This document shows, piece by piece, positions 25,113-33,987 of a stretch of DNA of 64,000 bases. The notes beneath the pieces are model-generated. The model ran no database searches and was not told where the DNA came from. It was given only the letters and a program-made list of their open reading frames with translations. Numbering within the stretch: the stretch's first letter is position 1; each line of letters starts with the position of its first letter. Source of the DNA: an uncultured Tateyamaria sp. (lineage in GTDB: Bacteria > Pseudomonadota > Alphaproteobacteria > Rhodobacterales > Rhodobacteraceae); the NCBI RefSeq assembly GCF_947503385.1, contig NZ_CANNDO010000002.1:868001-932000 (forward strand), in the 5' to 3' direction. The translations under genes were made by a program, and so were the position numbers.

Positions 25113-25979
25113 ATGCGCCACCCCGTGATTTTGGCTGTCTCGCTGGCAGGGCTGATGGCCGTGTCCGCATGTGACGAACAAAAGGCCGCAGACGAAACCG
25201 TCGAACGCGCCTTCAAAGACGTGAACGCCGTCGATGAAAGCAATCTGAGCGACGTGATGCTGACCGTGGCTGACCCGAACGAGGCGGTCGCATATTTCTC
25301 GCGCACAGCCAAGGAAAACCCGGACCGGATCGACCTGCAACGCGGTCTTGCCGTCAGCTATGTGCGCGCAAAACGCTACACCGAAGCCGCAGGCGCCTAT
25401 GCCAAGGTGATCAAGATGGACGGCGTGAGCAATGATGACCGCGTGGACTATGCCGACGCGCTTTTGCGCTCGGGCGACTGGGCCCGCGCCGAAGAAGAGC
25501 TGGACCGCGTTCCGCCCACTTTCGAGACGTTCAAACGCTACCGATTGGAGGCGCTGATTGCCGACAGCAATCAGGAATGGGACAAGTCCGACAGCTTTTA
25601 CCAGACGGCAGTGGGCCTCACGACCCGGCCCGCTGGTGTGCTCAACAATTGGGGCTATTCCAAGCTGACCCGCGGCGATTTCAAAGAGGCTGAACGCCTC
25701 TTTGGTGAGGCGATCCGTCAGGATACGACGCTGTTTACCGCCAAGAACAACCTGATCCTCGCGCGTGGTGCGCAGCGCAACTACCAGTTGCCCGTCATCC
25801 CGATGGACCAGACCGAGCGGGCGCAACTTTTACACACGTTGGGACTTGCGGCAGTCAAACAGGGCGACGTCAACACCGGCAAGGGTCTGTTGCGCGACGC
25901 GATCGAGACGCACCCACAGCATTTCGAGGCTGCCGTGCGGTCGCTCAACGCGCTTGAAAACAACGTAACGAACGGCTGA
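25113..25979 (+). CDS. TPR lipoprotein TadD-like 2
   Basis: 288-residue lipoprotein with signal peptide MRHPVILAVSLAGLMAVSAC (lipobox VSAC) followed by several TPR units: NPDRIDLQRGLAVSYVRAKR, RTEAAGAY-like repeats and NNWGYSKLTRGDFKEAERLF. It is related in design to the preceding gene but is not a recent copy. Many tad loci of Rhodobacterales carry such a pair. The stop codon lies only 3 bases before the prepilin peptidase start, so the two are translated together. Confidence 0.85.
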   Translation: MRHPVILAVSLAGLMAVSACDEQKAADETVERAFKDVNAVDESNLSDVMLTVADPNEAVAYFSRTAKENPDRIDLQRGLAVSYVRAKRYTEAAGAYAKVIKMDGVSNDDRVDYADALLRSGDWARAEEELDRVPPTFETFKRYRLEALIADSNQEWDKSDSFYQTAVGLTTRPAGVLNNWGYSKLTRGDFKEAERLFGEAIRQDTTLFTAKNNLILARGAQRNYQLPVIPMDQTERAQLLHTLGLAAVKQGDVNTGKGLLRDAIETHPQHFEAAVRSLNALENNVTNG

Positions 25980-25982
25980 TCC

Positions 25983-26477
25983 ATGCAGCAATCGGCCTTT
26001 GCCGCGGCGTGGCTTTTGCCCTTTGCCGCGCCGATCTGCCTCTATGTGGCGTTCACGGACCTCCGTGAGATGCGCATTACCAATCAGGCTGTTGTGGCAC
26101 TTGCCCTCGTCTTTGCGGTCTTGGGTGTCTTCGTGTTTCCGTTTCAGACCTATCTTTGGGCGCTGGCGCATCTGGGCATCATGCTGGTTCTGGGCATTGT
26201 TCTGAACGCCGGTGGCGTGATGGGCGCTGGCGATGCCAAATTCCTCGCCGCTGCGGCGCCCTACATCGCGATAGGCGATCTGAACCTGACCCTGCCGCTT
26301 TTCGCGGCTGTGCTTCTGGCGGCTTACGGGGCGCACCGCGTGGCCAAGTTTACGCCGCTGCGCCGCCTCGCACCCGATTGGGACAGTTGGGAACAAGGGC
26401 GCAAGTTTCCCATGGGCTTTGCGCTTGGTCCGACACTGGCGCTCTATCTCGGGCTGGCGGCGGTCTACGGCGCATAG
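25983..26477 (+). CDS. cpaA: Prepilin peptidase CpaA/TadV
   Basis: A24-family aspartic peptidase that removes the leader from Flp prepilins. The 164-residue, all-membrane protein keeps the two catalytic aspartates: one in FTDLREMRITN and one in GAGDAKFLAA (GxGD motif). It lacks the N-methylating domain of larger PilD enzymes, as expected for TadV. Its substrates are presumably the two pilins at the start of the locus. Confidence 0.94.
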   Translation: MQQSAFAAAWLLPFAAPICLYVAFTDLREMRITNQAVVALALVFAVLGVFVFPFQTYLWALAHLGIMLVLGIVLNAGGVMGAGDAKFLAAAAPYIAIGDLNLTLPLFAAVLLAAYGAHRVAKFTPLRRLAPDWDSWEQGRKFPMGFALGPTLALYLGLAAVYGA

Positions 26478-26558
26478 AACTGCACCATAGGGGTCATAAT
26501 TTGGCCTGATTGCCACGGTACTGCTGCCGAAAATAAAGCAGTTCCGAGGCACCCCGCT

Positions 26559-27866
26559 ATGAATATGCACACCGCAGACGTGATCGCCCCGCCCGCGCCC
26601 AAGCGGCTCGAAGATATGCGCGTGCCGGTCGTGATGATGCGGGACATCCTGCTGAAAACCATGTTCCGCAAATCGCTTGAAATGGTGTCTGACCTGAGCG
26701 ACGCCATGTGCATTCCGGGCATCATCGTTCAGGAACTGATCGACATGTGTCGCGACCAGCGGCTGATGGAGGCAACCGGCACGCTCAATGCCAACAACGG
26801 CAACGAAATGGGCTACCAGTTGACCGACGCAGGCAAGGCGCGTGCATTGGATGCGCTGGCGCAGTCAGAATATTTTGGTGCAATGCCGATCCCGCTGGAG
26901 GTTTATCGCCAGCAGGTCAAACGCCAATCCATCCGCAACATCATGGTCACGCGGGCGCAGCTGACCGGGGCAATGGGACATCTCGTTCTGCCCGAAGACC
27001 TTTTGGACCAGCTTGGCCCCGCCGTCAGCGCAGGCCGCTCGATCCTGATGTACGGCCCGCCCGGCAACGGTAAATCCTCGATCTCCAACGGTATCCGCGA
27101 CGCCATCGGCGATCAGGTCTTTGTGCCACGCGCCATCGAATATGGCGGGCAGGTCATCACTGTTTATGATCCCATCGTGCATGTTCTGGCCGCAGAGCCC
27201 GAACAAGACGTCACATCCCTGCGCCGCCGCACCCCCTATGACCAGCGTTATGTGCGCTGCGAACGGCCCACCGTGATCACGGGCGGTGAACTGACGCTGG
27301 ACATGCTGGACCTGAAATACAATTCCACCGCGCGCACCTATCAGGCGTCGCTGCAACTGAAATCGACCGGCGGTATCTTTATCGTGGACGACCTTGGCCG
27401 CCAGTCCGAACCGCCGCAAAGCCTCGTGAACCGTTGGATCGTGCCGCTTGAGGAAAACAAGGATATCCTTGCACTTCAATCCGGTGAAAAGTTCGAAGTG
27501 CCCTTCGACACGTTGGTGATCTTCTCCACCAACTTCCACCCCAACGAGATCTTTGACCAAGCCGCGCTGCGGCGGATCTTCTTCAAGATCAAGGTCGAGG
27601 GGCCAAGCCAAGCGAACTTTCTGAAAATCTTTGCGATGGTGGCCAAGAAAAAAGGGATGCCGCTGGACGAAGAGGCGCTGATCTATCTGCTCAAGGTCAA
27701 ATACCCGACCATCGACAGCATCTATGCCAACTACCAGCCCAACTTCCTCATCGACCAGATGGTGTCGATCTGCAACTTCGAAGGCATTCCGCTGCAAATG
27801 CGCCCTGACCTGATCGACCGCGCGTGGGCCAACATGTTCGTCAAGGACGAACATATCGTCAAATGA
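26559..27866 (+). CDS. AAA+ ATPase of the tad locus, function unknown
   Basis: 435 residues. An N-terminal region of about 150 residues without a known signature, with helical and possibly winged-helix character, precedes an AAA+ core. Walker A is GPPGNGKSS (166-174), Walker B is in GGIFIVDDLGRQ (about 270-281), and the arginine-rich LRRIFFKIK lies later. No signal peptide or membrane helix is seen, so it acts in the cytoplasm. It begins 81 bases after cpaA and its stop overlaps the next gene (ATGA). Homologous ATPases are often next to tad genes in this order; I know of no assigned role. It may remodel pilus or partner proteins. Confidence 0.85.
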   Translation: MNMHTADVIAPPAPKRLEDMRVPVVMMRDILLKTMFRKSLEMVSDLSDAMCIPGIIVQELIDMCRDQRLMEATGTLNANNGNEMGYQLTDAGKARALDALAQSEYFGAMPIPLEVYRQQVKRQSIRNIMVTRAQLTGAMGHLVLPEDLLDQLGPAVSAGRSILMYGPPGNGKSSISNGIRDAIGDQVFVPRAIEYGGQVITVYDPIVHVLAAEPEQDVTSLRRRTPYDQRYVRCERPTVITGGELTLDMLDLKYNSTARTYQASLQLKSTGGIFIVDDLGRQSEPPQSLVNRWIVPLEENKDILALQSGEKFEVPFDTLVIFSTNFHPNEIFDQAALRRIFFKIKVEGPSQANFLKIFAMVAKKKGMPLDEEALIYLLKVKYPTIDSIYANYQPNFLIDQMVSICNFEGIPLQMRPDLIDRAWANMFVKDEHIVK

Positions 27867-28651
27867 TCGGCGTCGCGGGCTGTGGCCGCATGGGCGGCCC
27901 AATGCTGGACGCGTTGCGCGACGGCGGCACGGACGCCGCAGGCTTTGACATTGTGGACAAAGGCACGCCGCACATCACCACCAATGTCATGGCCTTTGCC
28001 CCGCGCCTTGATACAGTGTTTTCGGTTGTGCGGGATGCAGACCAAACCGACGCTTTGCTGTTTGGTCAACAGAACCTTGTCACATGCGCCCCGCACCTGA
28101 CGCGCATCTTTCTCTGCTCCACCCTGTCGCCCCGCTATGTCGCGTCGCTGCGCGACCGCGTCCCCGACCACATCACCCTGATCGACGCGCCCATGTCCGG
28201 TGCGCAAATTGCAGCAGAAACCCGGCAACTGAGCTTTATGCTTGGCGGCAGTGACACCGATATCGCCGACGCCATCCCGCTGCTCGCGCTTATGGGCCAG
28301 CACTTCCACCACATGGGCGGCTATGGCGCGGGGATGCAGGCCAAGGTGCTCAACAACCTGCTTGCCGCCTCGCACACCGCCATGACCCGGCTTGTGCTGG
28401 ATTGGGCCGATACCAACGGGCTGAACGAGGACAAACTGCTCAACCTCATCCGAACGTCCTCTGGCCAGAACTGGCTTGCCTCCGGCTTTGACACCATCGA
28501 ATTTGCCCGTGACGGCTATGCAGACGACAACTCCATCGGCATTTTGGTCAAGGACGTCGCCGCCGCGCTCGATGCGGCCCCGCACGGGACCGACACTGCC
28601 CTGCCGCAAGCTATACAAGCGCACATCCGCGCGCTGAAACCGCACCAATAA
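27863..28651 (+). CDS. NAD(P)-dependent oxidoreductase of the 3-hydroxyisobutyrate dehydrogenase family
   Basis: 262 residues. The N-terminal Rossmann fold begins GVAGCGRMGGPML (GxGxxG). The catalytic motif region IDAPMSGAQIAAETRQL matches the substrate-binding DAPVSGG signature, and the active-site lysine is in GAGMQAKVLNN. Family members oxidise beta-hydroxyacids; the substrate here is unknown. The ATG at 27863 overlaps the stop of the AAA+ gene, so it appears translationally coupled to it. That link to the tad locus is odd, because no known pilus step needs such an enzyme. Confidence 0.88.
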   Translation: MIGVAGCGRMGGPMLDALRDGGTDAAGFDIVDKGTPHITTNVMAFAPRLDTVFSVVRDADQTDALLFGQQNLVTCAPHLTRIFLCSTLSPRYVASLRDRVPDHITLIDAPMSGAQIAAETRQLSFMLGGSDTDIADAIPLLALMGQHFHHMGGYGAGMQAKVLNNLLAASHTAMTRLVLDWADTNGLNEDKLLNLIRTSSGQNWLASGFDTIEFARDGYADDNSIGILVKDVAAALDAAPHGTDTALPQAIQAHIRALKPHQ

Positions 28652-28661
28652 CCCCATGCGC

Positions 28662-29219
28662 TCAGCGCGCCATCGCGGTCTGCAAAATCTTGGTCACTTC
28701 GTCTTTCCACTTGGACCATTTCGCATAATAAACCGGCTGCCGCGGTTCATATTCCGCATCGAACGCATCCGGGCGCGCACTACAGTCCAACAGATGTTGC
28801 ACCACGGCAGGCGAGGCAATCATCGCCGCCCGGTGCAATGGCGTTTGATCCAGCGTGTGACAGAAATTCACGTCCGCCCCGGCACGGATCAGCCGGTCGA
28901 TCCACGCGATCACCTCTTAGGTGCTCAGGCTGTGCCACATCTCCCGCTCCATCTCCAAAAGCGTCGTCAACGGACCGTAGCCTTTGTCATCGTTGACGTT
29001 CACAGGAACACCCCGCGCCAACACACAGTCGAACACCGCATAGTCGTGTGCGTGAATGGCGTGGGTGATCCAATGCCGGTTCAATGCGGCGTCCCGACCC
29101 TGGGGGAACGGGGGATACACATCGGCAACGATCTCCGGCATCGCAAAGTCCCCGGCGCACATCGCATCAAAAACCTCGTCAAGCGGGGCCGTGGTGCAAT
29201 CAGGGTTCGCGTCGTTCAT
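28662..29219 (-). pseudogene. Ankyrin-repeat protein interrupted by an in-frame stop
   Basis: One continuous minus-strand frame of about 184 sense codons encodes ankyrin repeats on both sides of a single TAA at 28919-28917. Before the stop are 100 residues (MNDANPDC..., with GVPVNVNDDKGYGPLTTLL); after it are 84 (EVIAWIDRLIRAGADVNF, then DQTPLHRAA). Because the repeat pattern carries on without frame change, a point mutation that made a stop (for example from GAA or CAA) is the simplest explanation. A shortened product, a re-initiated second half (GTG or ATG just after the stop) or a sequencing error remain possible. Confidence 0.8.
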
Positions 29220-29352
29220 GGAAACATCTCTGCCATGACAAAGCAACTGCGCCAAGATCAGGTGTGCCGTCTTGACCGTATCGGACCGTGTCCTGTGTCT
29301 CGTGGGCGAAACGCCGTCAGTTTAGGGACTGGCCTGCAATGCCTCACCGCCT

Positions 29353-31806
29353 ATGTTGCGCCACATGGCTCCTCTTCCCATCCTGTTCCACAACTGGTTC
29401 GCAGCGCGCGGCTGGTCCATCCACCCGCACCAGCAGGACATGCTGGACCGCGCGGATGACCCCGCCACGCTGCTCATCGCACCCACCGGTGGCGGCAAAA
29501 CCATGGCCGGTTTCCTGCCCAGCCTTGTCGATCTCGCCAAGGGGCAACATGACGGCATCCACACCCTCTATATCTCACCGCTCAAGGCGCTGGCGGCGGA
29601 CATCAAGCGCAATTTGCGCACACCAGTGGAGGAGATGGGCCTGCCCATCCGCATTGAGGACCGGACCGGCGACACCAGCGCCACGCAGAAAAAACGCCAG
29701 CGCGCCGACCCGCCTCATATCCTGCTCACCACACCCGAAAGCCTCGCCCTGCTGACCAGCTACGAGGACGCGCCGCGTATGTTCACAGGCCTCAAACGCG
29801 TGGTGGTTGACGAAATCCATGCGCTTGCGGACTCCAAACGCGGTGACCAGATGTTTCTGGCCCTCTCGCGCTTGCACGCCATGTGTCCCGGCCTGCGTCG
29901 CGTCGGCCTGTCGGCCACAGTCGAGGATCCGCAAGCCATCGCCCACCTGCTCGCCCGGCACACCGATCCTTGCGCAATTCTACAAGCAGACCCCGGCCCG
30001 CCCCCCGACATCCAGATGCTCATCACAGATGAGCCGCCTCCATGGTCCGGCGCTGGCGGCAAATACGCGATCCCGGCGGTGCTGGAGCAGGTCAAAAAGC
30101 ACAAGACAACGCTCATCTTCCACAACACCCGCGCGCAGGCCGAGCTCTACTTTCACAACATCTGGCTCGCGAACGAAGACGGTTTGCCAATTGGCATCCA
30201 CCACGGCTCCCTCGACCGCCAGCAACGCGAAAAAGTCGAAGCCGCGATGATCGCAGGTGACCTCAAGGCCATTGTCTGTACCGGCACGCTGGATCTGGGG
30301 ATCGACTGGGGCGATGTGGACCTGATCATTCAGGTTGGCGCGCCGAAAAACGTCAAACGCCTTGTCCAGCGCATAGGTCGCGCCAATCACCGCTACAATG
30401 CTCCCTCCAAAGCCTTGCTTGTCCCCGCCAACCGCTTCGAAGTTGTGGAATGCGTTGCCGCCCTCGAAGCGGTGCAGGCAGGCCAACTTGACGGCGACCC
30501 CCGTGGATCGGGCCCCCGCGACGTATTGTGCCAACACATCCTGATCGCTGCCGCCGCAGGCCCCTTCGACGCCGATGCGCTTTATGCCGAAGTCATTACC
30601 ACCGGCGCCTACACTGCCCTGACGCGCCCCGAATTCGATGCCTGCCTCGATTTCTGCGCCACAGGCGGCTACGCGTTGCGTGCCTACGACCAGTGGAAAC
30701 GCCTCAAACAGCGCGACGATGGCCTGTGGCAATTGCGCGACCCCCGTGCGGCGCAACGCATCCGCATGAATATTGGCACGATTCAGGACACCGACACGCT
30801 CAAGGTCCGCTACAAAGGGCGGGGCGGCAAACCCTTGGGCGAGATCGAAGAAGGCTTTGCCGCCACCCTCACCCCCGGCGATACGTTCCTGATTGGCGGC
30901 CAGATCGTCCGGTACGATTCTTTGCGCGAAATGACCGTGCAGGTGACGCGCGATGCCGCCAAGAAACCGAAAATCGCAACGTTTCTTGGCACCAAATTCG
31001 CCACATCCACCCAACTCTCCCACCGCATCATCGAAATGTTCCAACAAGGGACATGGCCTGAATTGCCCGACCACACCGCCCAGTGGCTCACACTTCAACG
31101 CAACGTCAGCCGCCTGCCCGAACCGGGCCGCCTCCTGATCGAAAGCTTCCCGCATGATGGCCGCGTCCACACGGCAGTGTATGGCTTTGCAGGCCGCAAT
31201 GCGATGCAGACCCTCGGGCTCCTGCTGACCAAACGGATGGAAGAAACCGGCCTCAACCCGCTGGGCTTTCTCGCGACAGACTATGCCACCCTCATCTGGG
31301 GTCTCGATCCCATCACCGATCCCAAACCACTTTTTGAGATCGAAGCGCTGCGCGATGGCCTTGACCGCTGGCTCGCGGGCAACGCTGTAATGAAACGCAC
31401 CTTCCGCGCCTCCGCCACAATCGCGGGCCTCATCGAACGGAACCTGCCGTCGAACCGCAAAACCGGCAGGCAAGCCACCTTCTCCTCTGACATCCTCTAT
31501 GACACGCTCGCCAAATACGACCCCGACCACCTGATGCTGCACATCACGCGCGAAGAGGCGATGCGGGGCCTCGTCGACTTTGGCCGGATCGAAGAAATGT
31601 GCGCCCGCATCGGCGACCGCATCGACCTGATCGAGCTGTCCCGCGTCACCCCGCTCGCCGCCCCCCTGATGCTCGAGGTGGGTCGTGTCCCGATCAAAGG
31701 TCTTGCCGAAGAAAAACTGCTCGCCGAAGAAGCAGCGCGGGTCATGTCGCTGGCAGGCGTGGATGAACCGGAACCCAGACGCCGTGAATGGCGCGTCCCG
31801 TGGTAG
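29353..31806 (+). CDS. Ligase-associated DEXH-box helicase (Lhr type)
   Basis: 817-residue superfamily 2 helicase of the Lhr-core group. Motif I is APTGGGKTMAGFLP (about 43-56), motif II VVDEIHAL, motif III LSATVEDP, and motif VI LVQRIGRANHR. The C-terminal half is the Lhr winged-helix and beta-barrel region. In many alphaproteobacteria this helicase is encoded with PdeM and an ATP-dependent ligase as a DNA repair set. Here PdeM is 1.1 kb downstream, but no ligase is in the window. The start may be ATG 29353 or ATG 29365. Confidence 0.92.
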   Translation: MLRHMAPLPILFHNWFAARGWSIHPHQQDMLDRADDPATLLIAPTGGGKTMAGFLPSLVDLAKGQHDGIHTLYISPLKALAADIKRNLRTPVEEMGLPIRIEDRTGDTSATQKKRQRADPPHILLTTPESLALLTSYEDAPRMFTGLKRVVVDEIHALADSKRGDQMFLALSRLHAMCPGLRRVGLSATVEDPQAIAHLLARHTDPCAILQADPGPPPDIQMLITDEPPPWSGAGGKYAIPAVLEQVKKHKTTLIFHNTRAQAELYFHNIWLANEDGLPIGIHHGSLDRQQREKVEAAMIAGDLKAIVCTGTLDLGIDWGDVDLIIQVGAPKNVKRLVQRIGRANHRYNAPSKALLVPANRFEVVECVAALEAVQAGQLDGDPRGSGPRDVLCQHILIAAAAGPFDADALYAEVITTGAYTALTRPEFDACLDFCATGGYALRAYDQWKRLKQRDDGLWQLRDPRAAQRIRMNIGTIQDTDTLKVRYKGRGGKPLGEIEEGFAATLTPGDTFLIGGQIVRYDSLREMTVQVTRDAAKKPKIATFLGTKFATSTQLSHRIIEMFQQGTWPELPDHTAQWLTLQRNVSRLPEPGRLLIESFPHDGRVHTAVYGFAGRNAMQTLGLLLTKRMEETGLNPLGFLATDYATLIWGLDPITDPKPLFEIEALRDGLDRWLAGNAVMKRTFRASATIAGLIERNLPSNRKTGRQATFSSDILYDTLAKYDPDHLMLHITREEAMRGLVDFGRIEEMCARIGDRIDLIELSRVTPLAAPLMLEVGRVPIKGLAEEKLLAEEAARVMSLAGVDEPEPRRREWRVPW

Positions 31807-31810
31807 CCCC

Positions 31811-31867
31811 CTTCTTCTGACCAGAAATACCATCGGGGGAGCACGAGGGGGCAGACAGCCCCCTCGT
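31811..31867 (-). repeat. Intergenic repeat element, copy A
   Basis: Read on the minus strand this holds a perfect 10-bp hairpin (31843-31852 with 31858-31867, ACGAGGGGGC and its complement) followed by CTCCCCCGATGG, TATTTCTGG and TCAGAAGAAG. The same order of parts occurs in copy B at 62514-62574. It lies between convergent genes just downstream of the EEP nuclease gene. It may serve as a terminator; similar elements are, to my knowledge, widespread in Rhodobacterales genomes. Confidence 0.6.
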
Positions 31868-31922
31868 CAAAATATAAATCGCGTCGCGCGTCAGCGCGTC
31901 AATTGGGTCACGCCACCCGGAT

Positions 31923-32723
31923 CTAGATCGTCAAAACCAACGGACAGTGGTCCGACACTTCCGGATCGGTCACCACGTCAAATCCTGCCACGGCGGCAGC
32001 ATCACTGATCAGCATGTAATCCGCAAACTGTCCCGCCTTGGCGTAATGGGATGTCCGCGTGCTGGCAAAGCCGCGCGACGTGACCAAATCGGTCAATCCC
32101 ATCTGGCCCAGAAACCGCAACGTCTCGCTGCCCGGCTCCACGTTGAAATCGCCGCAAACCACGCGCAGATCGGCAGGCTCCGACACGGCGTCGGATATGG
32201 CCCAGAGCCGTTGCGCCTGCGCCGCCCGCGCGGGCGTGTCCATCTTGCCCGCAAGGTCGCGCAACCCGTGCAAATGTGTCACACTCACCGCCCGCTGCGC
32301 CGCGTGGTCGTAAATCCGCACCCCATGCGCGCTGCGAGAGCGCGGGTGGTCCCCATACCCATCTGCGGCATAGCCCTTGTGAACGAAGCCCTGCACCTGC
32401 CCCACCACGGGTAGGGCGCGATGTACAAAGGTCGCCAATCCCCATTGCGACGGCACAGCCCTGTCCCCATCCCACAGCACACCCTGCGCCGCCGGACAAA
32501 ACGTCGCCACGTGGTCCGGTAAGGCCGCGCAGACATCGCGAAAGAAATTTGCGCGCTGCGGCAGAACATGATCCCCATCGCGGTAAGTCAGCCAATCCTG
32601 ATCCGATGCCGGACTGTGCACCACTTCCTGCAAGCACAGGACGTCCGGTGCCGTTTGCGCGAGGTAAGGCAACAGCGCGTCATGCAGCGTGCCACCCCAT
32701 CCGTTCAAACACATGATGTGCAT
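31923..32723 (-). CDS. Endonuclease/exonuclease/phosphatase family protein
   Basis: 266 residues of the DNase I/EEP fold. The catalytic residues are visible: Asn in MCLNGWGGTL, Glu in DVLCLQEVV, the central His in VTHLHGLRDLAGK, GDFNVEPGS, and the terminal SDHCPLVL. Members cleave nucleic acids or phosphate esters; the substrate cannot be told. No signal peptide is seen from the ATG at 32723, chosen over a start 20 codons upstream because GGGGCGAG precedes it and the fold begins at once. It is convergent with the Lhr helicase and divergent from pdeM, so a repair role is possible. Confidence 0.87.
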   Translation of the reverse strand: MHIMCLNGWGGTLHDALLPYLAQTAPDVLCLQEVVHSPASDQDWLTYRDGDHVLPQRANFFRDVCAALPDHVATFCPAAQGVLWDGDRAVPSQWGLATFVHRALPVVGQVQGFVHKGYAADGYGDHPRSRSAHGVRIYDHAAQRAVSVTHLHGLRDLAGKMDTPARAAQAQRLWAISDAVSEPADLRVVCGDFNVEPGSETLRFLGQMGLTDLVTSRGFASTRTSHYAKAGQFADYMLISDAAAVAGFDVVTDPEVSDHCPLVLTI

Positions 32724-32905
32724 GTCTCGCCCCACAACTGTGTCAGTCGTCCGCTGCATACACGCGATGCACGGACGCCGCACATGCCTGGCACAAGGTG
32801 TGGCCCGGCTCCAGCGCCGTCAACCACCGAGACAACGTGATTTGATCAGCAAGCGCTGTCGGATTTCCACTAGCCACGCCGCAGAGCAAATCGTATGAAC
32901 AAATC

Positions 32906-33574
32906 ATGAACTCATGCGACCTTACATTGGCTGGCGCAACGCTTCGCGCCATGGGCTCTGGCGCTCTTTTCTGGCCCGAGCAATCGCTGCTCTGTGTTTC
33001 CGACCTGCATCTGGGCAAGGCCGAGCGCATTGCGCGGCGTGGCGGTGCCCAACTGCCACCTTACGAGACGCGCGACACCCTCACCCGGCTCGCCTCTGAC
33101 CTCGATGCAACAGGTGCTGCCCATGTGATCTGCCTTGGCGACAGTTTCGACGACCGCGCGGCAGCCGAAGCGCTGCGTGCGGATGAACGGCTCTGGATCA
33201 CCCGCCTGCAAGCCGGACGAAAATGGATCTGGATCGAAGGCAATCACGATCCCGGCCCGCTCGAATTCGGCGGCAGCCACATGGCCGAAGTCACCATCGG
33301 CCCCCTTACCTTTCGCCATATCGCGCAAGCTGCTGCCAAGGGCGAAGTCTCCGGTCACTACCACCCCAAAGCCACGCTACACACCCGCGGGCGTGCTGTC
33401 ACACGGGCCGCATTCCTCGTGGATCATCAACGGCTTATTATGCCGGCCTTTGGCACTTACACAGGCGGCTTGCGCAGCCACAATCCGGCGCTGGCCCGCC
33501 TGATGGCACCGGATGCCCACGCCATTTTGACCGGCAGGATGCCCGTCACCATCCCCCTCGCACGGGCAAGCTGA
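32906..33574 (+). CDS. pdeM: Ligase-associated DNA damage response endonuclease PdeM
   Basis: 222-residue calcineurin-like metallophosphoesterase. The metal ligands are in SDLHLGKAERIAR, CLGDSFDD, EGNHDPG, and GHYHPKA, in the standard order, and IMPAFGTYTGGL closes the fold. PdeM proteins are DNA nucleases linked to the Lhr helicase and ATP-dependent ligase sets. The helicase is nearby on the same strand. Its stop overlaps the start of the next gene (TGATG). Confidence 0.9.
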   Translation: MNSCDLTLAGATLRAMGSGALFWPEQSLLCVSDLHLGKAERIARRGGAQLPPYETRDTLTRLASDLDATGAAHVICLGDSFDDRAAAEALRADERLWITRLQAGRKWIWIEGNHDPGPLEFGGSHMAEVTIGPLTFRHIAQAAAKGEVSGHYHPKATLHTRGRAVTRAAFLVDHQRLIMPAFGTYTGGLRSHNPALARLMAPDAHAILTGRMPVTIPLARAS

Positions 33575-33987
33575 TGGATTTGCGCCCCCGCATCCAAACC
33601 AGCTTTGACCGTCAGTCGATGATGCAGACCTTTGGCGCGCAGTTGGACGCGGTGGCACCGGGGCAGGTGACCCTGTCAGCGCCCATCCTGCCCGGCAGTC
33701 TTCAGCAGCAGGGTTTTGCCCATGCGGCACTGACCTTTGGCCTTGGCGACAGTGCAGCGGGTTATGCTGCCCTGACCACGATCCCCGAGGATCAGGAAGT
33801 CGTGACGGCAGAAATCAAGATCAACCTGACCGCGCCCGCAACAGGCGACCGCCTCGTGGCGCGGGGCCGCGTGGTCAAGCCCGGCCGCCGCCTGATTGTC
33901 GTGACGTCCGAGGTTGTATGTGTCGCGAACGGCGACGAGACTCTCGTCGCGATCCTGCAAGGCACAATGGTCCCGGTGCCTGCCTAG
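33574..33987 (+). CDS. PaaI-type hotdog thioesterase
   Basis: 137 residues with the hotdog-fold signature of the PaaI group: an N-terminal helix, [27 protein letters not shown] (only parts quoted exactly here matter: [14 protein letters not shown]), then the strands around [14 protein letters not shown]. These enzymes hydrolyse aryl- or acyl-CoA thioesters. The ATG shares its A with the pdeM stop, so the two are translationally coupled. The 3' end overlaps folD by 4 bases, tail to tail. The substrate is unknown. Confidence 0.85.
   Translation: MDLRPRIQTSFDRQSMMQTFGAQLDAVAPGQVTLSAPILPGSLQQQGFAHAALTFGLGDSAAGYAALTTIPEDQEVVTAEIKINLTAPATGDRLVARGRVVKPGRRLIVVTSEVVCVANGDETLVAILQGTMVPVPA

Noticed and set aside
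29980-31833. 617-codon open frame on the minus strand opposite the Lhr helicase
   Set aside because: The plus strand encodes a clear helicase with all motifs. The reverse frame is a shadow of GC-rich codon use and has no recognisable domains.
32743-32907. Small minus-strand frame of 54 codons upstream of the EEP gene with a CxxC near its end
   Set aside because: There is no good ribosome binding site, it overlaps the pdeM start region, and the CxxC alone is not enough. It was left out of the feature list but could be a real small gene if conserved.
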